NCBI RefSeq assembly: GCF_036345995.1
Contig: NZ_CP107796.1
Location: 2,790,001-2,854,000 of the forward strand
Direction of reading: 5' to 3'
Length of the DNA: 64,000 nt
Source of the DNA: Streptomyces sp. NBC_00557
GTDB taxonomy: Bacteria; Actinomycetota; Actinomycetes; Streptomycetales; Streptomycetaceae
In this document: piece by piece, positions 35,390-44,545 of the stretch
Numbering within the stretch: the stretch's first letter is position 1
Layout of the letters: each line of letters starts with the position of its first letter
The notes under the pieces: generated by a model
What the model saw: the letters and a program-made list of their open reading frames with translations, nothing else
The model's database searches: none
Told to the model about the DNA's origin: nothing
Translations under genes and position numbers: made by a program

Positions 35390-38296
35390 TCAACTCCTGT
35401 TCCCGGTCCCGTTCCTGCCGGCCTTGGCCTCCGCGTCCGCGGCCCGCTTCAGCGCGGCCTTCAGGTCTTTCTGGGCCTTGTCGTACGCGGTCCAGTCCGG
35501 GCCGTTCGGAGCCTTCAGGGCCTGCTGGCCCGCGTCGAAGGCCTTCTGGGCGTCGGCCAGGGCCTGCCGGACGGACGGGCTGGGGGACGACGGCGGGTTG
35601 GCGGTGCCGGTGTCCGGTGGCGAGGTGGTCGAACCCGCCACGCCGAACACCTTGTTGAGCGCCTGGTCGAGGGTGTCCTCGAACGCCGTCTTGCCGTTGT
35701 AGGTGACCAGCACCTTGCCCAGCAGGGGGTACTTCAGCTTGTTGCCGCCGAGGACGTAGACCGGTTCCGCGTACAGCAGTCCGCCGTCGAGCGGCACGGT
35801 CAGCAGATTGCCGTACTCGACCTTGGAATGCCCGCGGGTGAGCAGGCTGATCGTCTCGGCGATGTCCGGGCGGGAGTTGAACTGGCTCTGCACCTGCCGG
35901 GGGCCGTCGGCCGTCGTGCTGGTCGGCAGTTTCAGGATTCTGATCTTGCCGTAGTCGCTGGTGCCCGGGTCCGAGTCGACCGCCATGAACGCGCTGAGGT
36001 TGTCCCGTCCGTTCGGCGTGAACGTCGTCGTCAGCGAGAACGCCTGCGCGTTCTGGTCCGGCATCTTCATGCTCAGGTAGTACGGCGGCACCGCGCTGCC
36101 CGAGTCGTTGGTCGGGTCGTCGGGGACCTGCCAGACCTCGCTGCCGGTGAGGAACGTCTGCGCGTCCGTGACGTGGTAGCGGGTGAGCAGCTCGCGCTGG
36201 ACCTTGAACAGGTCCTGCGGATAGCGCAGATGGGCCAGCAGGTCCTTGGAGATGGCGCTCTTCGGCCGCACCGTGCCCGGGAACGCCTTCATCCAGGTCT
36301 TCAGGACGGGGTCCTGGGTGTCCCACTGGTAGAGCCTGACCTCGCCGGTGTACGCGTCGACGGTCGCCTTCACCGAGTTGCGGATGTAGTTGACCTGGTT
36401 CTGCTGGGCCACCACCGCGCGGTTGTCGTTGGCGGCGGTCAGCGAGTCGGCCGTGGTGTCGCCCAGGGTCGTACGGGAGGAGTACGGGTAGCCGTTCGAC
36501 GTCGTGTACGCGTCGACGATCCACTGGATGTGGCCGTCCACGACCGCCGGATACGCGTCGCCGTCGATGGTCAGCCAGGGGGCGACGGCCTCCACGCGCT
36601 CCTTGGGCGTGCGGTTGTACAGGATCCGCGAACCCTTGCCGATCGCGCCGGAGTAGAGGATCTGCGGCTCGTCGAACGCCACCGCGTACGCGGCCCGGTT
36701 GAGCGGGTTGTCGAGGTTGACGCCGCTCCTGCCGGTGTACCTGGTGGTCTTCTCGGTGCCGTCGTCCCTCGAGTAGTCGACCTCCTTCTGCGGTCCGCCG
36801 ACGATCGAGTAGGTGGTGGTCTTCTCGCCGTAGTAGATGCCCTGCTCGTACGTGCCGAGGCCGCCCTTGGACGGCAGGCCGGACTCGGTGAAGACCGGCT
36901 GGCCCTGGTCGTCCGCCTCGGTGCCCTTGGCGGCGACCACGCCGTAGCCGTGCGTGTAGCGGAAGTGGTCGTTGATCCAGTTGTTGCTCGGGACACCGTC
37001 CAGGTTCAGCTCGCGCAGCCCGATGACCGTGTCCTGCTCCCCGGCGCCGCCGCCGTCCTTCGCGGGGTACCGGTCGACGTCCAGGTTGGTCGGGAAGGCG
37101 TAGTACTTCTTCATCTGCTGCGCCTGCTGGAACGTCGGCGAGACGATGTTCGGGTCCATGATGCGGATGCTGGCCGCGTCGTCCGCGTCCGCTCGCAGCC
37201 TGGCCTTGTCCGTGGCCGTGGACTTGCCGTCGTACTCGGTGACCTTGGTGTCGTCGATGCCGTACGCCGCGCGGGTCGCCGTGAGGTTCTTCTGGACGTA
37301 CGGCGCTTCCTTGGCCTGCTCGTTGGGCTCGACCTGGAACTTCTGCACGATGGCCGGGTACAGCCCGCCGATCAGGATCGCCGAGAGGACCATCAGGCCG
37401 AAGCCGATCACCGGCAGCTGCCAGGTGCGCCGCCACAGCGTGGCGAAGAACAGCAGCGCGCAGATGACGGCGATGCAGAACAGGATCGTCTTCGCCGGCA
37501 GATAGGCGTTGGCGTCGACGTAGCGCAGGCCGGTCCACTGGCCGGTCGCCTTGAAGTCGCTGGACTTCACGGCCAGGCCGTACCGGTCGAGCCAGTAGGC
37601 GACGGCCTTGAGGGCGACGAAGACGCCGAGCAGCACCGACAGATGCCCGGTCGCGGCGGCGGTGGCCCGCGCGCCGGGGCTGGTGACGCGCAGCCCGCCG
37701 TACAGATAGTGCGTGAGCGCGGCGGCGATCAGGCACAGGATGGCGGCGGCGAAGCCGAAGCCGAGCAGGAAGCGGTACCAGGGCAGGTCGAAGGCGTAGA
37801 AGGAGACGTCGAGGTGGAACTGGGGGTCCTTCTGGTGGAAGGGCACGCCGTTGACCCACATCAGCCAGGTCCGCCACTGGCCGGCCGCGGAGGCGCCGGC
37901 GATCAGCCCGACGAGCGCGGTGACGGCGAGCAGCAGCCACTTCTTGTACGGCGCGATGCCCATCCGGTAGCGGTCGAGGCTCTGCTGCTCCATGGACATG
38001 GCGCTGAGCGGGGGCCGCAGGCGGTGCGCGAGCCAGATGTTGACCCCCACGGCGAGAGCCATCAGCAGGCCGAAGACGAAGAAGAGGCCGATCTTGGTCC
38101 ACAGCGTGGTCGTGAACACGGACGAGTAGTGCACCGACCGGTACCACAGCCAGTCCGTCCAGAAGCCCGCGAACATGGTGAACGCCATGCCGAGGACGGC
38201 CAGGACGCCCAGTGTCATGAGCAGGGTCCGTACCCCCCGGGACGGGCGGCCCGCTCTGATCCGTGGCCCCGTCGGGCCTCCGCCGCGGTCCGGCAT
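35390..38296 (-). CDS. UPF0182 family large membrane protein
   Basis: A 968-residue member of UPF0182, found throughout Actinobacteria and of unknown function. Seven or so membrane helices occupy about residues 25-335; a large extracytoplasmic domain (about 340-880) follows, with conserved aromatic-rich segments such as [13 protein letters not shown] and [14 protein letters not shown]. The C-terminus has a Ser/Pro-rich linker and an Ala/Lys helix ([19 protein letters not shown]). The ATG at 38296 ([12 protein letters not shown]) is chosen as the conserved start; a GTG seven codons earlier is possible. Next to it lie the PPA1309 and PDZ-protease genes, as in other actinobacteria. Confidence 0.92.
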   Translation of the reverse strand: MPDRGGGPTGPRIRAGRPSRGVRTLLMTLGVLAVLGMAFTMFAGFWTDWLWYRSVHYSSVFTTTLWTKIGLFFVFGLLMALAVGVNIWLAHRLRPPLSAMSMEQQSLDRYRMGIAPYKKWLLLAVTALVGLIAGASAAGQWRTWLMWVNGVPFHQKDPQFHLDVSFYAFDLPWYRFLLGFGFAAAILCLIAAALTHYLYGGLRVTSPGARATAAATGHLSVLLGVFVALKAVAYWLDRYGLAVKSSDFKATGQWTGLRYVDANAYLPAKTILFCIAVICALLFFATLWRRTWQLPVIGFGLMVLSAILIGGLYPAIVQKFQVEPNEQAKEAPYVQKNLTATRAAYGIDDTKVTEYDGKSTATDKARLRADADDAASIRIMDPNIVSPTFQQAQQMKKYYAFPTNLDVDRYPAKDGGGAGEQDTVIGLRELNLDGVPSNNWINDHFRYTHGYGVVAAKGTEADDQGQPVFTESGLPSKGGLGTYEQGIYYGEKTTTYSIVGGPQKEVDYSRDDGTEKTTRYTGRSGVNLDNPLNRAAYAVAFDEPQILYSGAIGKGSRILYNRTPKERVEAVAPWLTIDGDAYPAVVDGHIQWIVDAYTTSNGYPYSSRTTLGDTTADSLTAANDNRAVVAQQNQVNYIRNSVKATVDAYTGEVRLYQWDTQDPVLKTWMKAFPGTVRPKSAISKDLLAHLRYPQDLFKVQRELLTRYHVTDAQTFLTGSEVWQVPDDPTNDSGSAVPPYYLSMKMPDQNAQAFSLTTTFTPNGRDNLSAFMAVDSDPGTSDYGKIRILKLPTSTTADGPRQVQSQFNSRPDIAETISLLTRGHSKVEYGNLLTVPLDGGLLYAEPVYVLGGNKLKYPLLGKVLVTYNGKTAFEDTLDQALNKVFGVAGSTTSPPDTGTANPPSSPSPSVRQALADAQKAFDAGQQALKAPNGPDWTAYDKAQKDLKAALKRAADAEAKAGRNGTGNRS

Positions 38297-38459
38297 CTGG
38301 AAAGCCAAGGTGCGCACCTCGAAGTCGCTGTCGATCCGTCAGGCCCGACTGGTCGCGGGCCGCCCGTGGCCCCCCGTGATCGCGGACCCACACCTATGCA
38401 ACTTACTCACGGTTTGCTCGGTTCCCGATTCCGGCCCTGAACGAGGCAGGATTGTGACC

Positions 38460-39002
38460 ATGTCCAACACTCCCATGGCAGCGAGCCCGCTCACCCGGGC
38501 CGTACTCGAGATCGACGAGTACGTCTCCGGCCTCGGCTGGGACCAGCCCGCTCGCCTCTTCGCCCTTGTCGACACCGCGCGGCTGCGGGCCCAGGAACCC
38601 GCGCTCGCGGCCCAGCTGGGTCTCGAGGACGAGTCCGCGTCCGCCGGTCTCACCCCGATCGAGCAGGACGAGATCCCGGCCGGCAAGCCGCTCGACGAGT
38701 TCCTCGGCACCATCGCCTGGCCCGACGCGGTGACCGGCTGCGCACTCTGTGTGGAGCGGCTGATGCTGCCGCCGTCCGCCGAGGCGCAGGTCCCGCAGGA
38801 TCTGAGCGAGGCCCAGCTGACCAAGTGGGTGGCCGAGCACCCCGAGCGCCAGGAGGTGCGCATGACGGTCGCGGTGCTGCGCGACGGCAGCCGCGACTCG
38901 GCGCTGCGGCTGCGCGAGAAGGACTCCCCGACGGAGGTCCTGACCGGCCCGGACCTGGTGCCCGGCCTGGCCGAGGCCCTGACGGCGACGTTCGAGGACT
39001 GA
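38460..39002 (+). CDS. PPA1309 family protein
   Basis: A 180-residue soluble acidic protein of the actinobacterial PPA1309 family, whose function is unknown. The conserved segments AVLEIDEYVSGLGWDQPARLFALVDT and GTIAWPDAVTGCALCVERL are seen, the latter with a CxxC-like Cys pair. The ATG at 38460 follows an AGGCAGG ribosome-binding site; a GTG two codons upstream is possible. It is divergent from the UPF0182 gene with a 163-base shared promoter region, and it is regularly found beside that gene. Confidence 0.88.
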   Translation: MSNTPMAASPLTRAVLEIDEYVSGLGWDQPARLFALVDTARLRAQEPALAAQLGLEDESASAGLTPIEQDEIPAGKPLDEFLGTIAWPDAVTGCALCVERLMLPPSAEAQVPQDLSEAQLTKWVAEHPERQEVRMTVAVLRDGSRDSALRLREKDSPTEVLTGPDLVPGLAEALTATFED

Positions 39003-39024
39003 GTCCTCACGCGGGTACGGCGAT

Positions 39025-39056
39025 GGGGGCGCCCCTCGTGTTCACGGGGCGCCCCC
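39025..39056. terminator. Bidirectional terminator
   Basis: An 11-base perfect stem, GGGGGCGCCCC with GGGGCGCCCCC, and a ten-base loop lie between the convergent PPA1309 and PDZ-protease genes. Confidence 0.75.
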
Positions 39057-39119
39057 AGCCGTGTCCGGTGCCGGCCGGCGGGGCGTTCCCGTCCCCGCCG
39101 TGCCACGCGTGCGTGCCGG

Positions 39120-40217
39120 TCAGCCCTTGGTGGTGCACTGCGGCAGCGCCGCGGCGTTCCCGGTGCGGATGTCCTTCAGCGCGTCCAGCGCGTCCTTGAT
39201 CGTCCTGACCTTCACCAGCCGGAGCCCGCTCGGGGTGTCCTTGGCGGCGGCCGCGCAGTTGTCGGCCGGCGTCAGGAAGTACTGGGCGCCCTTGTCGCGC
39301 GCGCCGACGGTCTTCATCTCGACGCCGCCGATCGGGCCGACGGTGCCGTTGTCGTCGATGGTGCCGGTGCCGGCGACGAACTTGCCGCCGGTCAGGCTGC
39401 CCGGGGTGAGCTTGTCGTAGATGCCGAGGGCGAACATCAGGCCGGCGCTGGGGCCGCCGACGTCGGCGAGCTTGATGTCGATGGTGAACGGGAAGGTGTG
39501 GTCGGTCCCGGCGGAGATCCCGACGATGGCCCGCTTGGGCCCGGTGTCGTCGGACGTCTTCGTGGTGAGGGTGACGTCCCGGGTCGTGGTCGCCGTCTTG
39601 TGCGCCTTCACGGCGGCGGCCTGGTCCTTGGCGGGGACGACGGTGAAGACGACCTTCTGTCCGGGCTTGTGCCTGGTGACCAGCTTGGCGACGTCGGTGG
39701 GCTGCTTGACGGCCGTGCCGTCGACGGCCTTGATCACGTCGCCGGCGTGCAGCCTGCCCTCGGCCGGGGTGCCCTTGACGACGGTGGAGACGATCACCCA
39801 GGACCTCACCGGGATGCCCAGCTGCTTCAGGGCGGCGACCTTGGCGCTCTCCTGGGACTGACTGAACTCCTCGGCGTTCTCCTGCGTGGACTGCTGCTCG
39901 GTCTTGCCGTCCGGGTAGAGCGTGTCGTGCGGCACGACCTTGGTGTCGTGGTCGAGCCAGCCGTAGACCGCCTCCACCAGGTTCATGCGGAAGTCCGCGC
40001 TGGTCACCCGGACGGTGGTCATGTTCAGGTTGCCGTCGGTCGGGTACGTCTTGTGCCCGGAGATCTGCAGCACCGGCTCGCCGTCGTGGTCCGCCAGCGT
40101 GTTCACGGTCGGGCCGGGGGACATCTCCGAATACGGCGCGGGGATGAGCACTCCCGCGCACAGGAGCGCGATCAGCATCAGGGTGGAGGCGAGCATCGTC
40201 GCGGTGCGGCGTGGCAT
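39120..40217 (-). CDS. Membrane-anchored PDZ/Lon-type (S16) serine protease, YlbL family
   Basis: A 365-residue protein with one N-terminal membrane anchor (about 7-28), a PDZ domain (about 135-215, GTPAEGRLHAGDVIKAVDG) and a C-terminal Lon-like S16 protease domain. The catalytic Ser is in GGPSAGLMFAL and the Lys in GGVEMKTVGA, the dyad expected for Lon. The domain faces outside the membrane. This fits the YlbL/Rv3194c family, linked to envelope stress and DNA-damage recovery in other bacteria. It is encoded next to a tiny membrane protein gene. Confidence 0.93.
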   Translation of the reverse strand: MPRRTATMLASTLMLIALLCAGVLIPAPYSEMSPGPTVNTLADHDGEPVLQISGHKTYPTDGNLNMTTVRVTSADFRMNLVEAVYGWLDHDTKVVPHDTLYPDGKTEQQSTQENAEEFSQSQESAKVAALKQLGIPVRSWVIVSTVVKGTPAEGRLHAGDVIKAVDGTAVKQPTDVAKLVTRHKPGQKVVFTVVPAKDQAAAVKAHKTATTTRDVTLTTKTSDDTGPKRAIVGISAGTDHTFPFTIDIKLADVGGPSAGLMFALGIYDKLTPGSLTGGKFVAGTGTIDDNGTVGPIGGVEMKTVGARDKGAQYFLTPADNCAAAAKDTPSGLRLVKVRTIKDALDALKDIRTGNAAALPQCTTKG

Positions 40218-40267
40218 GTCACGACAGTACGGGACGCCTCTGTCAGCGCACCGTCAGGGGACCCTCG

Positions 40268-40441
40268 TCACACCCCGCCGGCACCCGTGTGGGACCGCTC
40301 CATGGCCTCGCGGAACCGGGCATAACCGTCCAGCTCGGGACCGTCACCGCGCACCTTGCGAGTCCTGTTGGCCCAACTGCCCCACAGCCCGCCGCCGATC
40401 GCGGCGATGAGCGGGATCAGCAGCCAGACAAGCGCCCCCAT
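40268..40441 (-). CDS. 57-residue single-pass membrane protein
   Basis: A short gene with ATG at 40441 encodes 57 residues. A hydrophobic helix spans about 4-24 (ending GGGLWGSWAN), and the tail is charged (RTRKVRGDGPELDGYARFREAME). The reading frame fills the gap between moaE and the PDZ protease gene and shows strong third-position GC. The tail segment GYARFREAME looks like a conserved structural motif of Streptomyces small proteins. Function is unknown; it may be co-transcribed with the PDZ protease gene 50 bases downstream. Confidence 0.65.
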   Translation of the reverse strand: MGALVWLLIPLIAAIGGGLWGSWANRTRKVRGDGPELDGYARFREAMERSHTGAGGV

Positions 40442-40602
40442 GCCGACCTCCCGACGCTGTGAGTGTCCGCGACTGACTGATGAGCAGATTAACCGTCCGC
40501 ACCGACAACGCTCACGCGAGGGGGCCGGTTACGCAACACGGGGTCGTCCGTGTGCTCCAAGTGATGTACACGGAGCGCTCCGATCACGAAGCGTGACGAT
40601 CC

Positions 40603-41064
40603 TCAGCAGGCCCCCACCCATTCCTCCGTACCGTCGGAGAACCTCTGGTGCTTCCAGATCGGCACCTCGTGCTTGAGGTCGTCGATCAGCTTGCGGCAGG
40701 CGTCGAACGCCTCGGCCCGGTGCGGGCAGGCGACGGCGACGACCACGGCGAGGTCCCCGACCCGCAGGTCCCCCACCCGGTGCACGGCGGCCAGCGCGCG
40801 GACCGGATACTCGGCCGCCACCTTCTCGGCGATGCGCCGCATCTCGGCCTCGGCGCTGGGGTGGCAGGAGTAGCCGAGCGCGTCCACGTCCGCGCCCCCG
40901 TCGTGGTTGCGCACGGTTCCCACGAACAGGGCGATGCCTCCGGCGGCGGCGTCCCCGACAGCCTGGAACACCTCGTCCACAGAGAGGGCGGTCTCGCGGA
41001 CGGCGATCAGCTTGATGGGATCCTGGGCCGCCTGCTCACCGGGGTGCTCGTTCGTGTGTGCCAT
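40603..41064 (-). CDS. moaE: Molybdopterin synthase catalytic subunit MoaE
   Basis: A 153-residue subunit that accepts sulfur from MoaD to make molybdopterin. Family motifs are FVGTVRNHDGG, the HRVGDLRVGD segment and the C-terminal CRKLIDDLKHEVPIWKHQRF containing the catalytic lysines. The ATG at 41064 (MAHTNEHPG) is chosen; 17 further in-frame codons upstream lack conservation. No moaD or other moa gene is adjacent. A 20-base palindrome lies about 50 bases upstream and could be its operator. Confidence 0.94.
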   Translation of the reverse strand: MAHTNEHPGEQAAQDPIKLIAVRETALSVDEVFQAVGDAAAGGIALFVGTVRNHDGGADVDALGYSCHPSAEAEMRRIAEKVAAEYPVRALAAVHRVGDLRVGDLAVVVAVACPHRAEAFDACRKLIDDLKHEVPIWKHQRFSDGTEEWVGAC

Positions 41065-41111
41065 GCCCCCATCGTGCCGCACGCCTGTGACAGCGGGGAA
41101 TACGAGATTCA

Positions 41112-41131
41112 CCATGCACGCGCGTGCATGG
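41112..41131. promoter_or_regulatory. 20-bp perfect palindrome upstream of moaE
   Basis: The arms CCATGCACGC and GCGTGCATGG pair perfectly with no spacer. It lies 48 bases before the moaE start and 67 bases after the end of the epimerase gene, a typical place for an operator. No matching known regulator consensus comes to mind. Confidence 0.45.
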
Positions 41132-41197
41132 ATTCGGAGCCTCCTACGAGACGTCCGTGCGACGGGTCGTCCCCTCGGGCGCGGCCGTGTGGTGGCC

Positions 41198-42319
41198 TCA
41201 GGCCCGCCGCCGGGCCTTGCGGGCGCGCCGTACGACGGCCGCGGCGCCCAGCAGGGCCACCGTCGCCCCGGCGGCGCCGGCGGCCGTGGCGTCCTTGCGC
41301 CCGAGGCGCCGTCCGGCGACCGTGTGCCGCCCGGAGACCTCCTCCAGCAGTTCCGCGAGCACTTCCTCGTTGGTCCACTTCGGCCGCCACCCGGCGTCGT
41401 GCAGACGGCTGCCGCTGACCACCCACGGGTACATGGTGTAGGCCAGGTCGCCCGCCGGGGACGGGGTGAGGCCGATCCGGTGCAGCCGGGCCGCCGCGCC
41501 GAGCGCGACCGCCGACGGCAGTTCCATCCGCCGGATCCCGCTCAGCTCCTCGACCTCCTCCTGCTCCAGCCATCCGTCGCAGCCGACGGCGAGTTCCCCG
41601 TCGACCTTCTCCAGGACGGCGTACTCCAGGGCGCTGCACAGGTCCTCGACGTGGCAGAACTGCCACGCGGGCCGGGACCCGGCGACGACCAGCAGGCGCG
41701 GCGACTCGAAGTACCGGGTCAGCGCGGTGTCGGTGCCGCCGACCAGCACGGCGGGCCGTACGACGGTGACGTTCAGCCCCGGGTGCGCGCGTGGCGCGCG
41801 CCGGGCCAGCCGCTCGATCTCCAGCAGGTCCCCCACCCCGGTGGCCTCGGCGGTCGCGCGAAGCTCGGCGTCCTCCGACAGGGGCAGCTCGTTGTCCGGC
41901 AGCGCGCCGTAGACCATCGCCGAGGTGCACAGCACGACCCGGTGCACGCCGGCCGCGGCCGACGCGGTCAGGACGGTCTGCGTCCCCCGGACGTTGTAAG
42001 CGGTCCGGGCGGCCGGGTCGGTCTCCAGATCGAGGTCGAGCGCGAGGTGGACGACCACGTCGGCGCCGCGCAGCTTCTCCGCGATGGCGGGGTCGCGCAC
42101 GTCGAGGATGTGCCAGGTGGCGGCGGCGCAGTCGCCGCGCCGCTCGTCGATGGCGACGACCTGCCTGATCTCCTCGGAGGCGGCGAGCCGCTCGGTGAGC
42201 AGGGCGCCGACGCCGCGGGCGGCTCCGGTGACCGCGACGACGGGCCCGCGCACGGCGGGAGCCGCGGACGGGGCCGAGGTGTTTCGCGCTGCGCGAACCT
42301 GACGATCTGGGGAACTCAC
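41198..42319 (-). CDS. NAD-dependent epimerase/SDR-type oxidoreductase
   Basis: A 373-residue extended short-chain dehydrogenase/reductase. The Rossmann NAD(P) motif is VTGAARGVGALL (about residue 37), with an N-terminal disordered region before it. The catalytic Tyr region is STSAMVYG-like (CTSAMVYGALP), but the usual following Lys three residues later is absent, so catalysis is uncertain. The C-terminus ends in a hydrophobic Ala/Gly segment and a basic tail (RRARKARRRA), suggesting a membrane anchor. The GTG at 42319 has a GGAG ribosome-binding site at good spacing. Confidence 0.82.
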   Translation of the reverse strand: MSSPDRQVRAARNTSAPSAAPAVRGPVVAVTGAARGVGALLTERLAASEEIRQVVAIDERRGDCAAATWHILDVRDPAIAEKLRGADVVVHLALDLDLETDPAARTAYNVRGTQTVLTASAAAGVHRVVLCTSAMVYGALPDNELPLSEDAELRATAEATGVGDLLEIERLARRAPRAHPGLNVTVVRPAVLVGGTDTALTRYFESPRLLVVAGSRPAWQFCHVEDLCSALEYAVLEKVDGELAVGCDGWLEQEEVEELSGIRRMELPSAVALGAAARLHRIGLTPSPAGDLAYTMYPWVVSGSRLHDAGWRPKWTNEEVLAELLEEVSGRHTVAGRRLGRKDATAAGAAGATVALLGAAAVVRRARKARRRA

Positions 42320-42511
42320 CGGGCGTCTCCAGCGGTTGTCTTCAGTACGAGCGCGAGTGACGCGTACGTACCAGGTGCATCCATCCTGCCGCAGGCCTGC
42401 CGTGGGCGAAGCACCGAGGCCCGATCGGGTCCGGGTGTCTACGCTGGGTGGTGTTGTCGGGCAGCCGCGCCGCCGGAGAGAGACCGGCGGCCTTACCAGC
42501 CGAGGATTCCC

Positions 42512-43972
42512 GTGAGTGACACCCCATTCGGTTTCGGCCTTCCGCCGGAGGAGCCGGAGGACGGCGACGAGGGCAAGAAGAAGGACCAGCAGAGCGGCGG
42601 TGGGCAGGGACCGGCCAACCCGTTCGGCTTCGGCGGCCTGCCCGGAGCCGGAGGCTTTGGCGGCCCCGGCGCCGACAATCCGCTCGCAGCGATGTTCGGG
42701 TCGCTGAATCCCACGGATCTGGGCGCCGCGTTCCAGCAGCTGGGCCAGATGCTCTCCTACGAGGGCGGCCCGGTGAACTGGGACATGGCCAAGCAGATCG
42801 CCCGCCAGACGGTCGCCCAGGGCGCCCAGGACGGCTCGAAGGACGCGAGCGTGGGCCCGGCCGACCGCAGGGCGGTCGAGGAGGCCGTGCGCCTGGCCGA
42901 CCTGTGGCTGGACGACGCGACGTCCCTGCCGTCGGGCGCGGGCGCGGCGGTGGCCTGGTCCCGCGCGGAGTGGGTCGAGGCGACCCTGCCGGCCTGGCAG
43001 GAGCTGGTCGACCCGGTCGCCGAGCGGGTCGGCGCGGCCATGGGCGACGTCCTGCCGGAGGAGATGCAGGCCATGGCGGGCCCGCTGATCGGCATGATGC
43101 GCTCGATGGGCGGCGCCATGTTCGGCACGCAGATCGGGCAGGCCGTCGGCGTGCTCGCGGGCGAGGTCGTCGGGTCCACCGACATCGGCCTGCCGCTCGG
43201 CCCGGCCGGCAAGGCGGCGCTGCTCCCGGCCAACGTGGAGGCGTTCGGCAAGGACCTCGGCGTGCCGCAGGAGGAGGTCCGGCTGTACCTGGCGCTGCGC
43301 GAGGCCGCCCACCAGCGTCTGTTCGCGCACGTTCCGTGGCTGCGCTCGCACCTGTTCGGCGCGGTCGACGGGTACGCGCGCGGGATCAAGGTCGACACGG
43401 CCAAGCTGGAGGACGTGGTCGGCCAGTTCGACCCGCAGAACCCCGAGCAGCTGCAGGACGCGCTGCAGCAGGGCATGTTCCAGCCGGAGGACACGCCCGA
43501 GCAGAAGGCGGCCCTGGCCCGCCTGGAGACCGCTCTGGCGCTCGTCGAGGGCTGGGTGGACGCGGTGGTCCACGCGGCCGCGAAGCCGCGCCTGGCGTCC
43601 GCGGACGCGCTGCGCGAGACGCTGCGCCGCCGCCGGGCCACGGGCGGCCCGGCCGAGCAGACGTTCGCCACGCTGATCGGCCTGGAGCTGCGCCCGCGCC
43701 GGCTGCGCGACGCCTCCCGCCTGTGGGCCTCGCTCACGGACGCGCGCGGGGCCGACGGCCGGGACGGCCTGTGGGCCCACCCGGACATGCTGCCGACGGC
43801 CACCGACCTGGACGACCCGGACGGCTTCGTCCACCGCGAGCAGCTGGACTTCTCCGAGCTGGACAAGATGCTCGGCGAGGCCGCGGGCGGTTCCCAGGCC
43901 ACGCCCGACCCGGGCAAGCCGGACCTGCGCAAGAAGGACGACGGCGAGGCCGAGGACGACGACGCCGAGTGA
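42512..43972 (+). CDS. Zincin-like metalloprotease family protein (Zincin_2/DUF2342)
   Basis: A 486-residue protein. Residues 1-60 are Gly/Pro-rich and disordered (FGFGLPPEEPEDG and GPANPFGFGGLPG repeats). The rest is the actinobacterial zincin-like domain. The presumed metal motif reads LREAAHQRLF, where the first His of a HExxH motif is Arg, so activity is unproven. Other conserved parts are MGGAMFGTQIGQAVGVLAGE and the PWLRSHLFG segment. The tail is acidic and Lys-rich. The GTG at 42512 has a GAGGA ribosome-binding site. It overlaps the Nudix gene by four bases. Confidence 0.88.
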   Translation: MSDTPFGFGLPPEEPEDGDEGKKKDQQSGGGQGPANPFGFGGLPGAGGFGGPGADNPLAAMFGSLNPTDLGAAFQQLGQMLSYEGGPVNWDMAKQIARQTVAQGAQDGSKDASVGPADRRAVEEAVRLADLWLDDATSLPSGAGAAVAWSRAEWVEATLPAWQELVDPVAERVGAAMGDVLPEEMQAMAGPLIGMMRSMGGAMFGTQIGQAVGVLAGEVVGSTDIGLPLGPAGKAALLPANVEAFGKDLGVPQEEVRLYLALREAAHQRLFAHVPWLRSHLFGAVDGYARGIKVDTAKLEDVVGQFDPQNPEQLQDALQQGMFQPEDTPEQKAALARLETALALVEGWVDAVVHAAAKPRLASADALRETLRRRRATGGPAEQTFATLIGLELRPRRLRDASRLWASLTDARGADGRDGLWAHPDMLPTATDLDDPDGFVHREQLDFSELDKMLGEAAGGSQATPDPGKPDLRKKDDGEAEDDDAE

Positions 43973-44490
43973 GCCTCCACGACGACGCGGTCCTCGTGCT
44001 GAAGGAGTACGGGGACCAGGAAGAGCTGCGCCAGGCCTACCTGGACCACCTGCAGGCGCACCCGGACGGCATGTGGAAGGCCTGCGAGGCCGGGCACCTC
44101 ACGGCGAGCGCTCTGGTGATCGACCCCTCGCGCGGCCGGGTGCTGCTGACCCTGCACAAGAAGTTGCAGATGTGGCTGCAGATGGGCGGCCACTGCGAGC
44201 CCGAGGACCGCTCCCTCGAGGCGGCGGCCCTGCGCGAGGCCACCGAGGAGTCGGGCATCGCCGGGCTGACCCTGCTGACCGGTGGCCCGGTGCGGCTCGA
44301 CCGGCACCCCATCCCGGCGCCGTGCCACTGGCACTTCGACGTGCAGTACGCGGCCGTGGCACCGCCCGGAGCGGTCCAGGCGATCAGCGACGAATCTCTC
44401 GACCTGCGCTGGTTCGCCTACGCCGAGGTGCCCGGCGTGGCCGACGAGTCGGTCGTACGCCTGCTGGAAGCGGCCCGCGCCAGGCTCTGA
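43969..44490 (+). CDS. Nudix hydrolase
   Basis: A 173-residue Nudix enzyme. The Nudix box G-x5-E-x7-REUxEExGU is complete, running from GGHCEPEDRSLE to REATEESGI (about residues 75-99). The sequence upstream, LLTLHKKLQMWLQMGGH, is shared with NTP-type and unknown-substrate Nudix proteins, so the substrate cannot be named. The GTG at 43969 overlaps the metalloprotease-family stop as GTGA, so the two proteins are coupled. A terminator follows at once. Confidence 0.92.
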   Translation: MSLHDDAVLVLKEYGDQEELRQAYLDHLQAHPDGMWKACEAGHLTASALVIDPSRGRVLLTLHKKLQMWLQMGGHCEPEDRSLEAAALREATEESGIAGLTLLTGGPVRLDRHPIPAPCHWHFDVQYAAVAPPGAVQAISDESLDLRWFAYAEVPGVADESVVRLLEAARARL

Positions 44491-44498
44491 ACGTGCAA

Positions 44499-44524
44499 GG
44501 GGCGACCTGCTTTCTGGTCGCCCC
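44499..44524. terminator. Bidirectional terminator
   Basis: A nine-base perfect stem, GGGGCGACC with GGTCGCCCC, and an eight-base loop stand between the convergent Nudix and AIM24 genes. Confidence 0.75.
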
Positions 44525-44545
44525 TCGCGTTCGCCCGCCGGACGC

